Assembly (NCBI RefSeq): GCF_026626745.1
Contig: NZ_JAPNJW010000002.1
Location: forward strand, 4,426,151 to 4,490,150
Direction: 5' to 3'
DNA from: Nannocystis sp. RBIL2
GTDB taxonomy: Bacteria > Myxococcota_A > Polyangia > Nannocystales > Nannocystaceae
Length of the DNA: 64,000 nt
Made by a program: the position numbers and the translations under genes. Shown in pieces: positions 6,726-16,414 of this stretch (the stretch's first letter is position 1; the number at the start of each line of letters is the position of its first letter). A model generated the notes under the pieces. The model was given only the letters and a program-made list of their open reading frames with translations. It was not told the DNA's origin and did no database searches.

Positions 6726-9524
6726 ATGGAGCCAGGCACACGGAACACCTTACCTACGCAGTCGGTGACGGTGTCGCCGTATGCCCCTACAGCTCCCAGC
6801 ACGGGCGCAACGGCTCCGCCTCCGGATCGGCTCGTCCGCGGGACGCTCGTCGGACGCTACATCGTGATCGACCTCGTCGGCGCCGGTGGAATGGGCGCGG
6901 TGTATGCGGCCTACGATCCGGAGCTCAACCGCAAGGTCGCGCTCAAGCTATTGCTCCCCGGCAGCGCGTCCGAGCCGATCCGCCAGGCGCGGCTGCTCCG
7001 CGAGGCGCAGGCGATGGCCCGGCTGTCCCACCCGAACATCGGCGCGATCCACGACGTGGGGACCTTCCACGAGCAAGTGTTCTTCGCCATGGAATTCGTC
7101 GCCGGGGTCACGCTCCGCGCATGGTTGCAGGCGCGCGCGCACGGATGGCGGGACGTGCTCTCCCTGCTGGTGGCGATCGGCCGCGGCGTCGCGGCGGCGC
7201 ACGCCGTGGGGATCGTGCATAGCGACCTCAAGCCCGAGAACGTCATGATCGGCGCCGACGGACGCCCGCGGGTGATGGACTTCGGGATCTCGCGGGCGGA
7301 GCGGACGGCGGAGGAAGATCCGACGCTGTCCGGGCTCATCCCGCGCACCGACGTGCTCCGGACCGAGCAGGGCGCCGTGCAAGGCACGCCACCGTACATG
7401 GCGCCCGAGCAATGGCGATCGGGCGAGACGAGCGTGCTTTCGGACCAGTTCTCCTACTGCGTCGTCGCATGGGAGGCTCTGTTCGGAGAGCGGCCGTTCC
7501 CCGTCGACGCGGCGGCGAGGGCCGCGGTCGGTGAGCCGCTGCGCCCCGGCGCGCCGCCGTCGTCTGCCCGGGTGCCTTCCTGGGTCCGGCGGACGCTGAC
7601 GCGCGGGCTATCGACCCGCCCGGAGGATCGCTTCCCGTCGATGAACGCGCTCCTGGACGCGCTGACGTCGGGCCAGGCGCGCCGGCGCAGGTCGTGGCTG
7701 GCGGCCGGAGCGGCCGCGGTCGCGCTGGTCGGCGGCGGGGTCGCTGCGACGCGATCGTGGCAGCAGCAGCGACACGTCGCCGCCTGCGAAGCGGCCGGCG
7801 CGAGCATCGTCGGCGACGTGTGGACCGACGAGGTCCGCGCCCGCGTGCGCGCAGCGATGGCCGCGACGGGTATCCCCGACGCCGAGTCCGTCGACGCGCG
7901 AGTGGCAGGATGGACCGACGCGTGGACGACGCGCTGGAAGGAGGTCCGCACCGACGCGTGCCTTGCGAGCGATCCGGGACCCGTCCCGTGCCTGGACGAT
8001 CAGCGCCAGCGGCTGGCTGTGCTGCTCGAGGCGATGGCCGAGGTGCCCGAGCGCGGCGTGATGGCGCGGGCGATTCATCAGGCCGCCGCGCTCCCGGACC
8101 CGCGAACGTGCGCCGACCCGACGCTCGCGCGCTCGCGCCCACCCACGCGAGGAGACGAGGCGCTGTCGGCGTCGCTGCGCCGGGACCTGCGACGCGGCGA
8201 GCTGATGACCGTGACGGGCCGCACGGCGCAGGCCGGCACGGTCATCGAAGGGGTGCGCGAGCGGGCCGAGACCGAGGGGCTGCAGGTGTTGGTCCTCGAG
8301 GCGAAGCAGGCCGCCGGGGCGAACGCCGAGCGGGCGGGCGACTACGCGGCCGCCGAGCGGACGCTGAGAGAAGTGCTGACCGCCGCCGGCGCGGCGGGGA
8401 TCGACGACCTCGCCATCGCATCGGCGACCTCGCTCGTCAGCGTCGTCGGCATGTCACTGGGGCGCCACGCCGAGGGCTTGCTGTTCGGCGAGGTCGCGGA
8501 GATGCTGGTGCATCGCCTGGGTCAGACGGACCGGCCGCCGCACGCGCGACTGCTGATGCACCTCGCGGCGGTGCATCACCGGGCCGGAGCGGTGCGCGAG
8601 GCCCTCGCTAGGTCGGAGCGGGCGTGCGAGATCTTCCGGCGTGAGCTCGGCGCGGCGCACCCCGAGCTGGCGACGGCGCTGGACCAGGTCGCTTCCCTGC
8701 GCAGAGACCTCGGCGAGTACCGCGAGGCGATGGGGCTCTACCAGGAGGCGCAGGACATCGCTACGGCGTTGTTCGGACCGCACAGCATCGAGGTGGCAGC
8801 GAGCCAGGCGAACATGGGGACGCTGCACCTGTACCTCGCAGAGCGCGCCGAGGCGATGGCGCTGCAGAAGCAGGCGGTGGCGACATACACCACCATCCTC
8901 GGCCCGAACCACCCCGACGTCGCGCGCGCGCGCAGTAACCTCGCCAACGTACTGGCGGAGAGCGGGGAGCTCGCGGCGGCGCTCGTCGAGCAGCGCGAGG
9001 CGCTGCGGGTGTTCGAGGCGGCGATGGGCCCGACGCACCGCGACCTCGGGACGATCCTGCACGACCTCGCGTACGCACAGGGGCTGTCCGGCGAGCTGCC
9101 GGCGGCGGAGCAGAACCTGCGCCGCGCCCTGAGCATCTGGGAGGCCGCGTTCGACGCCAACGACCCCCGCATCGCGGCGCTGCTGAGCGCGCTCGGCGAG
9201 GTGCTGCTGATGTCCGGGCAGCCGGAGGAGGCGGTGAAAGTGCTCGAGCGGAGCGTGCGGATCGGCGAGGCCAACGGCGCCCTGCCCGAGCGGCTGGCGG
9301 ACGCCCGCGTCGCCCTGGCGAAGGCCGTGTGGGCGGCCCGCCGCGACCGCGTGGGGGCGCTGGCGATCGCGGCGAAGGCGACGGCGGTGTACCGCGCGGC
9401 GGGCTCGGCTCGCGCGGAATTCCTCGCCCAGACCGAGGCCTGGATGCGCGAGGTCGACGCGACGCCGGAGCGCGTCGAGCCAAATCCGAAGAGGTCCAAG
9501 CCAGCTGCTCCGCTGCACCCTTGA
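6726..9524 (+). CDS. Membrane Ser/Thr protein kinase with extracytoplasmic TPRs (kinase 1)
   Basis: 932 aa; ATG chosen because the homologous kinase at 13669 begins with a similar Thr/Pro-rich head; an earlier ATG at 6669 lies in non-conserved sequence. Hanks-type kinase domain: glycine loop GAGGMG near residue 52, VALK lysine near 74, catalytic loop VHSDLKPEN, DFG, and APE as MAPEQW. The catalytic loop reads HSD instead of HRD (a non-RD kinase, usually not activated by loop phosphorylation). One membrane helix follows (about 322-344), then roughly 550 residues of TPR repeats. The last 20 codons differ from kinase 2 and run out of frame over an FHA-gene remnant, so the natural stop has been lost and the tail is foreign. 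Substrates are unknown. Confidence 0.93.
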   Translation: MEPGTRNTLPTQSVTVSPYAPTAPSTGATAPPPDRLVRGTLVGRYIVIDLVGAGGMGAVYAAYDPELNRKVALKLLLPGSASEPIRQARLLREAQAMARLSHPNIGAIHDVGTFHEQVFFAMEFVAGVTLRAWLQARAHGWRDVLSLLVAIGRGVAAAHAVGIVHSDLKPENVMIGADGRPRVMDFGISRAERTAEEDPTLSGLIPRTDVLRTEQGAVQGTPPYMAPEQWRSGETSVLSDQFSYCVVAWEALFGERPFPVDAAARAAVGEPLRPGAPPSSARVPSWVRRTLTRGLSTRPEDRFPSMNALLDALTSGQARRRRSWLAAGAAAVALVGGGVAATRSWQQQRHVAACEAAGASIVGDVWTDEVRARVRAAMAATGIPDAESVDARVAGWTDAWTTRWKEVRTDACLASDPGPVPCLDDQRQRLAVLLEAMAEVPERGVMARAIHQAAALPDPRTCADPTLARSRPPTRGDEALSASLRRDLRRGELMTVTGRTAQAGTVIEGVRERAETEGLQVLVLEAKQAAGANAERAGDYAAAERTLREVLTAAGAAGIDDLAIASATSLVSVVGMSLGRHAEGLLFGEVAEMLVHRLGQTDRPPHARLLMHLAAVHHRAGAVREALARSERACEIFRRELGAAHPELATALDQVASLRRDLGEYREAMGLYQEAQDIATALFGPHSIEVAASQANMGTLHLYLAERAEAMALQKQAVATYTTILGPNHPDVARARSNLANVLAESGELAAALVEQREALRVFEAAMGPTHRDLGTILHDLAYAQGLSGELPAAEQNLRRALSIWEAAFDANDPRIAALLSALGEVLLMSGQPEEAVKVLERSVRIGEANGALPERLADARVALAKAVWAARRDRVGALAIAAKATAVYRAAGSARAEFLAQTEAWMREVDATPERVEPNPKRSKPAAPLHP

Positions 9525-9655
9525 CCGGCTCTACATCAACATCTTCCGGATCCGCCGCCAGCTCGCCGAGGCCGGTGTGGCGGATGCGGCGGGCGGGCAC
9601 CGGGCTCCTTCGGATCGGGGTGTCGCAGCTCGAGGTCGTGCCCTGCGCTGAAGTT
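9498..9655 (+). pseudogene. C-terminal remnant of an FHA-domain protein gene
   Basis: In a frame overlapping the kinase 1 tail the strand encodes QLLRCTLDRLYINIFR then IRRQLAEAGVADAA, closely matching the C-terminus of the intact FHA protein at 16415-17332 (DRLYIDIFRSRRQLAQAGIADAA). After this a one-base shift is needed to continue as RRAGTGLLRIGVSQLEVVP, which again matches the intact end. So only the last 50 codons survive, with a frameshift. It has been joined directly to the kinase gene. Confidence 0.75.
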
Positions 9656-9918
9656 CGGCGCGCTCGAGCGCACCCACGCGGCATCGGCCGCGAGCTTCAC
9701 TGTCACAATCTGTAAGATCGTTGAAAGGCGGCTTCGCTTGCTCTACCTCCGAGCCTGTGCAAAGCTGCCTCGGCTCGACCTCCGGGATTGACCGGAGCAT
9801 CGGGCTGCCGGGCCGAGCTTTGCGCGACAGCGGGCCCGAACCGAGCGGTTGCTCGCCCTGACGGGGCTCGGGCCGAGGTCGGCCCATGGCGTCGAACGAA
9901 CACCAGAGGTGAAATAAC

Positions 9919-10905
9919 ATGTACCGAAAGACATATCGTTGGATCTTGACCGGGGCCCTGATGTGGGCCGCCGGTTGTGACGAGGGCGTGCCTGCCGGGG
10001 ACGGCGACGACGAAATTGCGCTGCGTCCGTACGCCTGCCCAACCTGGAAGTGCGGCTTCAATTCGGCGGAGGTGAACGGCCGCTCCATCCGCGAGCTCAA
10101 CCTCGACGGCGCGACCAATGGTGAGGGCGCGCGGATCGTCGGCTTTCTGGCGCCCGCCGGGTTGCTCGGCAATTATCGCCTCGACGTCGAGAACGACGCG
10201 CTGCTCGCCCGCAACCCGAATGGCCAGACCCTGCGCGGCGCGCAGCTCATCGGGGCGACGATTCTGGTCCAGGAGCCGGGGCTGTTGTCGTTGCCGGTCC
10301 CGATCACCGTGCTCGGCTACCAGGAGATCGATTCGTGGGCCGAGGACGCGCCGAAGGTGCCGACCTACGCGCTCCTCTACCCCGACCTGGGCGCGCTGCT
10401 CGGCCTGCGCAACGTCTGTAGCGGGGACCTGCTCGACACCCTCGCCAGCGCGGCCACGGTGATCGGCGGCGAAACCTACGACCTCGACGACAAGACAGTG
10501 AACCCGAACCGAAGTCGGTGGATGACGATCGCCTGCGCTGGCTCGGCCGCCGCCAAGATGCGCCTCCTCGGTTACGGCCCGCAGTCGAGCGCGACCACGC
10601 CGGCCCAGCGGCAGGCGACGCTCAAGATGGTCACCGCCGACTACTGCGGCGGCGGCGACAGCTACACGCAGAACGGCACCGAGGTCCGCTGGGCCAACGC
10701 GAGCGGCACCGTCGCCCCCGACTCTGGCGTCCCGCTCGGCGAGCTCGAGGCCGTGTGGACCGAGGACGGCGCGCTGTGTCTCGACAGCCCGCGGGTCGCC
10801 GGCACGGTGGCGGACTGCAGCTTGCCGAGCTGCGCCGGCCTATCGGTCGCCGACGGCGAATGGGTCACGTACACCGCCGAACGCGAGGCCACAGGCGGGG
10901 GGTGA
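9919..10905 (+). CDS. ADYC-domain lipoprotein
   Basis: 328 aa; ATG 6 nt after GAGGTG. The N-terminus MYRKTYRWILTGALMWAAGC is a lipoprotein signal, Cys near residue 20, followed by an acidic tether (DGDDE). The central part contains the signature VTADYCGGGDSYTQ, characteristic of the ADYC domain, with several paired Cys (ACPTWKC, VCSG, ADCSLPSC) likely to form disulfides. The family occurs in myxobacterial outer-surface proteins; no activity is known to me. It is preceded by about 200 bp without genes and probably has its own promoter. Confidence 0.85.
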   Translation: MYRKTYRWILTGALMWAAGCDEGVPAGDGDDEIALRPYACPTWKCGFNSAEVNGRSIRELNLDGATNGEGARIVGFLAPAGLLGNYRLDVENDALLARNPNGQTLRGAQLIGATILVQEPGLLSLPVPITVLGYQEIDSWAEDAPKVPTYALLYPDLGALLGLRNVCSGDLLDTLASAATVIGGETYDLDDKTVNPNRSRWMTIACAGSAAAKMRLLGYGPQSSATTPAQRQATLKMVTADYCGGGDSYTQNGTEVRWANASGTVAPDSGVPLGELEAVWTEDGALCLDSPRVAGTVADCSLPSCAGLSVADGEWVTYTAEREATGGG

Positions 10906-11211
10906 TCGGTCCCTGGACGTCTCGGACTCGCGGAGGCTCTCGGGTCCTCGGCCACACACGAGCCCTGACCCCGTGGCTTCGGCTGGAGGTCGAGGCGACG
11001 CCAGAGCGCGCCGACCCGACCCGACGCCGACGAAGTCGCAGCCGGGAGGCACCTCCGCTCGGCCGGGCCCGGCGCGCGAGCCCGAGCGACAGCACCGCGC
11101 GGCCCCCTCGCCGCCGTGATGGATGGACGAGCCCGCTCGCCATCGCCGCGCCCGCGGTCCGGCCCGCGAGACACGCCGCAGCCCGCGACGCCGCCCTGGT
11201 ATTATGGGCAC
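10906..11211. other. Intergenic stretch, nothing recognised
   Basis: About 305 bp between the ADYC lipoprotein and an FHA remnant. No start with a ribosome binding site, no repeat and no hairpin with a T run was seen. Confidence 0.4.
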
Positions 11212-11387
11212 ATGGGCAGGATCGAGAGCGACGAGTCCGAGGGTCGGCCGCTCCCCGAACGCGCCATCGTGGGCCGCTCGCGCGCCAGCCAGGTCTGGCT
11301 TCAGGATCCCCGCGTGTCGGCGGAGCACGCCTGCTCCGCTGGAACGACGGCCAAGCTGCGCCACGCCCGCCGCCTTCGACTCCCTGA
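11212..11387 (+). pseudogene. N-terminal remnant of an FHA-domain protein gene
   Basis: From an ATG the strand encodes MGRIESDESEGRPLPERAIV then GRSRASQVWLQDPRVSAEHA, matching the N-terminal FHA core of the intact protein at 16415-17332 (LRERSILGRSR..VQLEDSRVSGEHA). Loss of one base after EHA moves the match to the next frame (LLRWNDG, against LVRWNGR), then homology ends at the edge of the terpene synthase gene. Together with the fragment at 9498 it shows that one or two FHA genes once accompanied kinase 1. Confidence 0.75.
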
Positions 11388-11403
11388 GCCGGCACGCGGA
11401 TGG

Positions 11404-12411
11404 TCAGGCGCCGAGAACGTTCTCGAAGTAGCCGGGACCCGAGCTCGGCAGGATCTCGGAAGCGCTGGTGTAGCGCAGGGTCTCGGTTTCCCAGGCGTGG
11501 TAGCCGCTCATCCACGCGGTCATTACCTCGATAGAGGTGTCCACGTCGGTCCGTTCGGACGGGCTGAGGCCGAGCTGGGCGCACATGGCCGGTACCTCGG
11601 CGGCCAGGTGCTGGAAGCGGGTGCAGCGGCGGAGGACTTGCCGGCGGGCCTGGGCGACAGCTTCCTGGCGGGAGCATTGGCGGACGTGCTCGATGACCAG
11701 GACGAGGTTGTCCATGTCGCCGCGGGCTTCCTCCTTCTCCAGCGAATAGACGTCGTTGCACATCACCGTGATATCCACCGCGATCTCCCGCATGATGCGC
11801 AGATGCGGGCTGTGGAAGGCCGCCGCCGGGACCGTGATGCCGGCGGCCCGCTCCCCGAGGGATATGGGCAGGGCAGTGCCGCCGATGCCGCGGCGGACCT
11901 GGAGGTAGCACTCCATGTCGGCCGGTGTGCCCCGCAGGCGGCCTATCGCTTCGTGGGCCTGCGTGGCGAAGTAGTACTCCCACTCGTGAGCGACTCGCGA
12001 CGTCCACCCGGCAGGCGCGCCGTTGGTGCTGCGCTGCCAGAGGTCGGCGAACGCCCTCGAGCACGGATCGCTGTCGGCGGAGAGCGTGGCGCCGTGGACG
12101 ATGTCGATCAGGCCCTGGCACACCCGTGCCATACGCTCGGGGGCTCGGCAGAGGGGACCATCGAGTTGGTCGTCGAAGACGAAGAAGAACCCCATCGCAT
12201 CCGTGACCAGGTCTAAATCCGGGCCCTGGGCGTAGGGGAAGCCGTAGGCGGCGAGCCGCGGCATGTCCCACGAGGAGTACCAGTCCACGGCCTCCCGGCT
12301 GACGACCAGTCCGTGCTGTTGAACCCAGGCGAGGTTGCGGCGGCGGGCGCCTTCCAGCTCCGGACTGATGTGCAGTGAGAAGGGCAGGTCGAATGTGACG
12401 TCTTGAGGCAT
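11404..12411 (-). CDS. Class I terpene synthase (probable sesquiterpene cyclase)
   Basis: 335 aa; ATG chosen because GAGG lies 6 nt upstream. It carries both metal-binding motifs of bacterial class I terpene cyclases: the Asp-rich FVFDDQLD (D80, D81, D84) and the NSE motif NDVYSLEKE (N219, S223, E227), plus the C-terminal Arg-Tyr pair LRYTS (313-314) and a candidate pyrophosphate-sensor Arg in QVRRGIG. Length is typical of single-domain sesquiterpene synthases such as pentalenene or germacradiene-type enzymes. Farnesyl diphosphate is the likely substrate; the product cannot be read from sequence. There is no adjacent P450 or prenyltransferase, so the volatile may be released unmodified. Confidence 0.93.
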   Translation of the reverse strand: MPQDVTFDLPFSLHISPELEGARRRNLAWVQQHGLVVSREAVDWYSSWDMPRLAAYGFPYAQGPDLDLVTDAMGFFFVFDDQLDGPLCRAPERMARVCQGLIDIVHGATLSADSDPCSRAFADLWQRSTNGAPAGWTSRVAHEWEYYFATQAHEAIGRLRGTPADMECYLQVRRGIGGTALPISLGERAAGITVPAAAFHSPHLRIMREIAVDITVMCNDVYSLEKEEARGDMDNLVLVIEHVRQCSRQEAVAQARRQVLRRCTRFQHLAAEVPAMCAQLGLSPSERTDVDTSIEVMTAWMSGYHAWETETLRYTSASEILPSSGPGYFENVLGA

Positions 12412-12580
12412 GGTCAATCCTCAGTGGCGCGAATCGTCGTGGCCACGGCAGGAGCGCCCGCCGGTCACCCGGTCGATTCCGGGAGAGCCGGCAGGCGTTC
12501 AACGTGGGCAGATGCGGGGCATGCGGTTCGTCCGCGTGCTCGAACCGATGAGGTGACGTTGCTCGGCCCCGCAGGGGTCC

Positions 12581-13258
12581 CTAGAACCAGAGGTCCGTGC
12601 CGAGCCAGCGGTAGATCTCGTCCTTCGCGTCGACCCCGAGGACCGTCCCGTCGTAGCCGACGGACACGTGCTTCAGCGACCCGTCGATCTTCTCCCACTC
12701 GTTCTCCCCGGTGTAGCGGAAGACCTGATTGCCGCTGTCGACGCCCCAGATGTGCTTCGCCGAGCCGACGGAGACCTGCTTCAGCGTGCCCGTGAGCTTG
12801 CGCCACTTGTTGTCGCCCAGGTAGCGGAAGACGGCGTTGGCACTGTCGACGCCGAAGACCGTGCCGTCCGACCCGACAGAGACGTAGGTCAGCGATCCGT
12901 CGATCTTCTCCCACTGGTTCTCCATCGTGTAGCGGAAGATCTGGTTGCCGCTGTCGACGCCCCAGATGTGCTTCGCCGAGCCGACGGAGACCTGAACCAG
13001 CGAGCCCGTGAGCCTGCGCCAGTTCCACCTGGTACTCGCGCCCAGGTTGTGGAAGACCCCGCTCACTCGATCGGTTCCGAAGACCGTCCCGTCCACCCCG
13101 ACGGAGACGTGATCCAGGGACCCGCTGATGCCCTCCCAATCGCCCTCATGCCTGTAGCGGTAGATCTGTTGATTCGCGTTGACTCCCCAGATGTGCTTCG
13201 CCGAACCGACGGAGATCTGCTTGAGAACGCCAGTCACCTTGTGCCAGGTCCATGCCAT
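12581..13258 (-). CDS. Tectonin-type beta-propeller lectin, six repeats
   Basis: 225 aa; ATG with AAGGAG 7 nt upstream. The whole protein is six tectonin repeats of about 36 residues, alternating two types: type A (W..VTGVLKQISVGSAKHIWGV) and type B (WE.I.GSL..VSVG.DGTVFGVD). Three A-B pairs result, repeated at DNA level with a period of 216-225 bp. Tectonin/tachylectin-1-like six-bladed propellers bind lipopolysaccharide or methylated sugars; in predatory bacteria they may act in cell recognition. There is no signal peptide, so export, if any, is non-classical. It precedes the terpene synthase on the same strand by 170 bp. Confidence 0.88.
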   Translation of the reverse strand: MAWTWHKVTGVLKQISVGSAKHIWGVNANQQIYRYRHEGDWEGISGSLDHVSVGVDGTVFGTDRVSGVFHNLGASTRWNWRRLTGSLVQVSVGSAKHIWGVDSGNQIFRYTMENQWEKIDGSLTYVSVGSDGTVFGVDSANAVFRYLGDNKWRKLTGTLKQVSVGSAKHIWGVDSGNQVFRYTGENEWEKIDGSLKHVSVGYDGTVLGVDAKDEIYRWLGTDLWF

Positions 13259-13668
13259 GATCTTGCTCCTTGTTTGAGGGCCATACGGTCGAGTTGCAGA
13301 TTTTGGGCGGCGTAGACCCCCCTCATAATGCCGCCCTTGCCCAGGGTCCTCGGCATTGTGCAATCGTCCCGCGTGGCGCAGGCACGGTGATACTCCAAAC
13401 AGCGACGGATTCATCTTCATCCGGAATTACATCGGCCTCTTGCAAGCGAGCGCGACGGCGCACAGGGATCCGCCGCGCCGGGGACGCGGGCGAGCACGCG
13501 CCCGAGGCGCGGCGGCACGCGCCGCGTCGCGGTCCCGCCCGCTACATGCCGAAATTCGACGAACGGACGGACCGTACCCGCGAGCGCGGAGCCGTGCGCC
13601 CGCACGAAACTGGCCGAGTCGGCTCTTGGGCCGGGATGCTGACGGTATCATCCGCCGCCGCTCGGTCC
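13259..13668. other. Divergent intergenic region between tectonin and kinase 2
   Basis: About 410 bp. It must hold promoters in both directions. A slightly AT-richer part lies around 13395-13440. No palindrome or repeat was recognised. The kinase frame stays open backwards through most of it, but without coding character. Confidence 0.4.
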
Positions 13669-16401
13669 ATGTCGACGACCCTACCAACGCTCACCGTGCC
13701 GGTCTCGGCCGGCGCAGACACCCTCGCCGCCCCTCACGTCCACCCGCCCGCGGATCTGCTCGCCCGGGGCGTGAGCGTCGGTCGATACATCATCATCGAC
13801 TGCATCGGTTCCGGGGGGATGGGGCGAGTTTATGCGGCGTACGATCCGGATCTCGGCCGCAAGGTGGCGCTCAAGCTGCTGCACGACGTCGCGCCGAACG
13901 ACCAGCGCCAGACCAGGCTCCTGCGTGAAGCGCAGGTGATGGCACGTCTGTCGCACCCGAACATCTGCCCGGTGTACGACGTCGGCGGCTTCCACGGGCG
14001 CGTCTTCTTCGCCATGGAATTCATCGACGGGGTGACGCTCCGGGCGTGGCTGCGGGCGCGTACGTATGGGTGGAGGGAGCTCCTCGCGGTGTTCCTTGCG
14101 ATCGGTCGCGGGATCGCGGCGGCCCACGCGGAGGGCCTCGTGCATAGCGACCTCAAGCCCGAGAACATCATGCTCGGCGCCGAAGACCGGCCCCGGGTCA
14201 TGGACTTCGGGATCGCCCGCGCCGACGGGGCGCCGCGAACGGAGGCGCCGCGGCCGTCGCTGTCCGGGCTCGCGCTCGCGGCGGAGAGCGGCGGGACCAG
14301 GACTGTCAAAGGTACCCCGCAATACATGTCCCCCGAGCAATGGCACGAGGACTCGGTCGACGCGCGCTCCGACCAATTCTCGTTCTGCATCGTGCTCTGG
14401 GAGGCGCTGTCCGGAGAGCGACCCTTCGCCGACGGCTACGTCTCCGCGCAAGTGTCCGCGCAGCAGGGACTCCGCCCACGCGCACCCACGCAGCCCGCAA
14501 GGGCGCCGTCGTGGCTGTACGCCATTCTCGTGCGCGGTCTGTCTGCTCGAGCAGCCGACCGATTCCCCACGATGGACGCGCTGCTGGCCGCCCTGGCCTC
14601 CGGGCAGTCCCGGCGTCGCCGCTCCTTCATGGCCGTCGGAGTGTCCGCGCTGGCGCTTGTGCTTGGCAGCGCCGCCGGGGTGCGCTCGTGGGAGCACACG
14701 AAGCACGTCGCCGCCTGCGAGGACGCCGGCGCGAGCATCTTCGCGGACGTGTGGAACGACGCGGCGCGCGCGCGCCTGAAGACCAGCTTCATCGCCTCGG
14801 AGCTCCCCGACGCCGGCGACCTCGCCGTACGGATCGCCGTGTGGCACGACACGTTCGCGGAGCGCTGGCGTCAGGTCCGCGCCGAGGCGTGCCTCACCGA
14901 CGACGCGCGGCCGCTCGCATGCCTTTACAATCAACGCCAGCGGTTCCTCGGCCTGCTCGACGCACTCGCGGAGGAAGACCCTCGGGCGCGGTCCAGGGCG
15001 ATCCGGATCGCTGCTGGGTTACCAGATCCGCGGGCCTGTACCGACCCGGTGCTCGTGCAGTCCTCTCCGCCGGCCGGGGGCGTCCATGAACAATTGCAGG
15101 CGACCCGCTTGCAGCAGCAGTTGCAGCGCATCGAGGTCCTCGGAAACACCGGCAACATGCCCCAGGCGAGGGCGCGCGTGCAGGAGGTGCGCGGGCTGGC
15201 CGCGAGCGCGGGGTTGCGAGGCGTGCATGCCGAGGCGACGAAAGTCGCCGGTCTGCTGGCCGACTGGGACGGCGATTACGCCGGGGCGACGCGACTGCTG
15301 CGAAGCGCCGTCGTGGAGGCGGGCGCGCTGAAGCGCGACGACATCGCCGCCGACGCGGCGATCCGGCTGATCCTCGTCCTCGGCGAGCACATGGCCCGGC
15401 ACCAGGAGGCGCTGCTGGTCGGCGACTTCGCGGAGATGCTCGTGAGACGGCTCGGTCAGACCGAGCGCTCCCGCGGTGCCAAATTGCTCAGCTTCCTGGC
15501 CGTCGTCCACCAAGGGACTGGGGCGCTGTCCGAGGCTCAGGCCCTCGACGAGCGGGGGCTCGAGCTGCTGCGCCGCGAGCTCGGGGAGGTACATCCCGAC
15601 CTGTCGCTGCAGATGAGCCACCTCGCGGTGATCTACAAGCAGCAAGGCAAGCACCGCGAATCGCTGGCGCTGTTCGCCGCGGCGCTGGCGAACGCCGAGG
15701 CCCTGTACGGCGCGACCAGCCTCGAGGCCGCGACGTGCCTCACCAATATGGGCGCAGTGCATGCCGAGCTCGGCGAGCCGGAGGAGGCGCTTCCGCTGCA
15801 GGAGCGGGCCCTGGCGATCTTCGAGCGTGCGTACGGACCCGATGCCCCGGATGTCGCGCGGACACGCCACAACTTCGCCGTCGCGCTGGGCGCGGTCGGT
15901 CGCCGCGAGCAAGGTCGAGAGCAGCTCGAGCGCGCGTACCGGGCGATCGAAGCCGCGCTCGGCCCGAACCATCCCGAGACGGCGCTCACCCTCTTCGGAC
16001 TCGCCTACGCGCAGATGCAGCTCGGGGAGCTCGAGGCGGCGGAGCTCAACTTCCGCCGCGTCCTGGCGGGCTGGGAGACCGTGCTGGGGCCCGAACATCC
16101 GCAGCTCGTCATCGCCTTGAACGCGCTCGGCGAGTTCGCGCTGAAGGCAGGGCGCACGAAGGAGGCGATCGACCTCCTCGAGCGCAGCATCAAGATCGGG
16201 GTGAGCCGCGGCTCGCCGCGCGAGCTCGTCGCCGACGCCCGCGCAATGCTCGCTCACGCGGTGTGGGAAGCCCGCGGCGACCGGGCCGGCGCGCTGGAGC
16301 TGGCGGGGCAGGCTGCCGCCGTCTTTCGCGAGGTCCGCGGCCAGCGCGTCCCGGCCCTCGCCGAACTCGAGGCCTGGATGCTGGAGCTCTCGGCTCGGTG
16401 A
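13669..16401 (+). CDS. Membrane Ser/Thr protein kinase with extracytoplasmic TPRs (kinase 2)
   Basis: 910 aa from ATG (an ATG 33 nt earlier is possible). Same architecture as kinase 1, to which it is a close paralogue: glycine loop GSGGMG, VALK lysine, catalytic loop VHSDLKPEN (again HSD, non-RD), DFG, MSPEQW, one membrane helix after RRRSFMAVG, then about 550 residues of TPR repeats. The C-terminus ends at LEAWMLELSAR, giving the ancestral end lost in kinase 1. It converges with the FHA gene 13 bp away. In many bacteria FHA proteins bind phosphothreonine made by such kinases, so the pair may be a functional unit. Confidence 0.93.
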   Translation: MSTTLPTLTVPVSAGADTLAAPHVHPPADLLARGVSVGRYIIIDCIGSGGMGRVYAAYDPDLGRKVALKLLHDVAPNDQRQTRLLREAQVMARLSHPNICPVYDVGGFHGRVFFAMEFIDGVTLRAWLRARTYGWRELLAVFLAIGRGIAAAHAEGLVHSDLKPENIMLGAEDRPRVMDFGIARADGAPRTEAPRPSLSGLALAAESGGTRTVKGTPQYMSPEQWHEDSVDARSDQFSFCIVLWEALSGERPFADGYVSAQVSAQQGLRPRAPTQPARAPSWLYAILVRGLSARAADRFPTMDALLAALASGQSRRRRSFMAVGVSALALVLGSAAGVRSWEHTKHVAACEDAGASIFADVWNDAARARLKTSFIASELPDAGDLAVRIAVWHDTFAERWRQVRAEACLTDDARPLACLYNQRQRFLGLLDALAEEDPRARSRAIRIAAGLPDPRACTDPVLVQSSPPAGGVHEQLQATRLQQQLQRIEVLGNTGNMPQARARVQEVRGLAASAGLRGVHAEATKVAGLLADWDGDYAGATRLLRSAVVEAGALKRDDIAADAAIRLILVLGEHMARHQEALLVGDFAEMLVRRLGQTERSRGAKLLSFLAVVHQGTGALSEAQALDERGLELLRRELGEVHPDLSLQMSHLAVIYKQQGKHRESLALFAAALANAEALYGATSLEAATCLTNMGAVHAELGEPEEALPLQERALAIFERAYGPDAPDVARTRHNFAVALGAVGRREQGREQLERAYRAIEAALGPNHPETALTLFGLAYAQMQLGELEAAELNFRRVLAGWETVLGPEHPQLVIALNALGEFALKAGRTKEAIDLLERSIKIGVSRGSPRELVADARAMLAHAVWEARGDRAGALELAGQAAAVFREVRGQRVPALAELEAWMLELSAR

Positions 16402-16414
16402 GGCCGGCCAGGTC

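Noticed and set aside
16402..16414. GGCCGGCC palindrome between kinase 2 and the FHA gene as a terminator.
   Set aside because: Stem too short and no T run; chance in GC-rich DNA.
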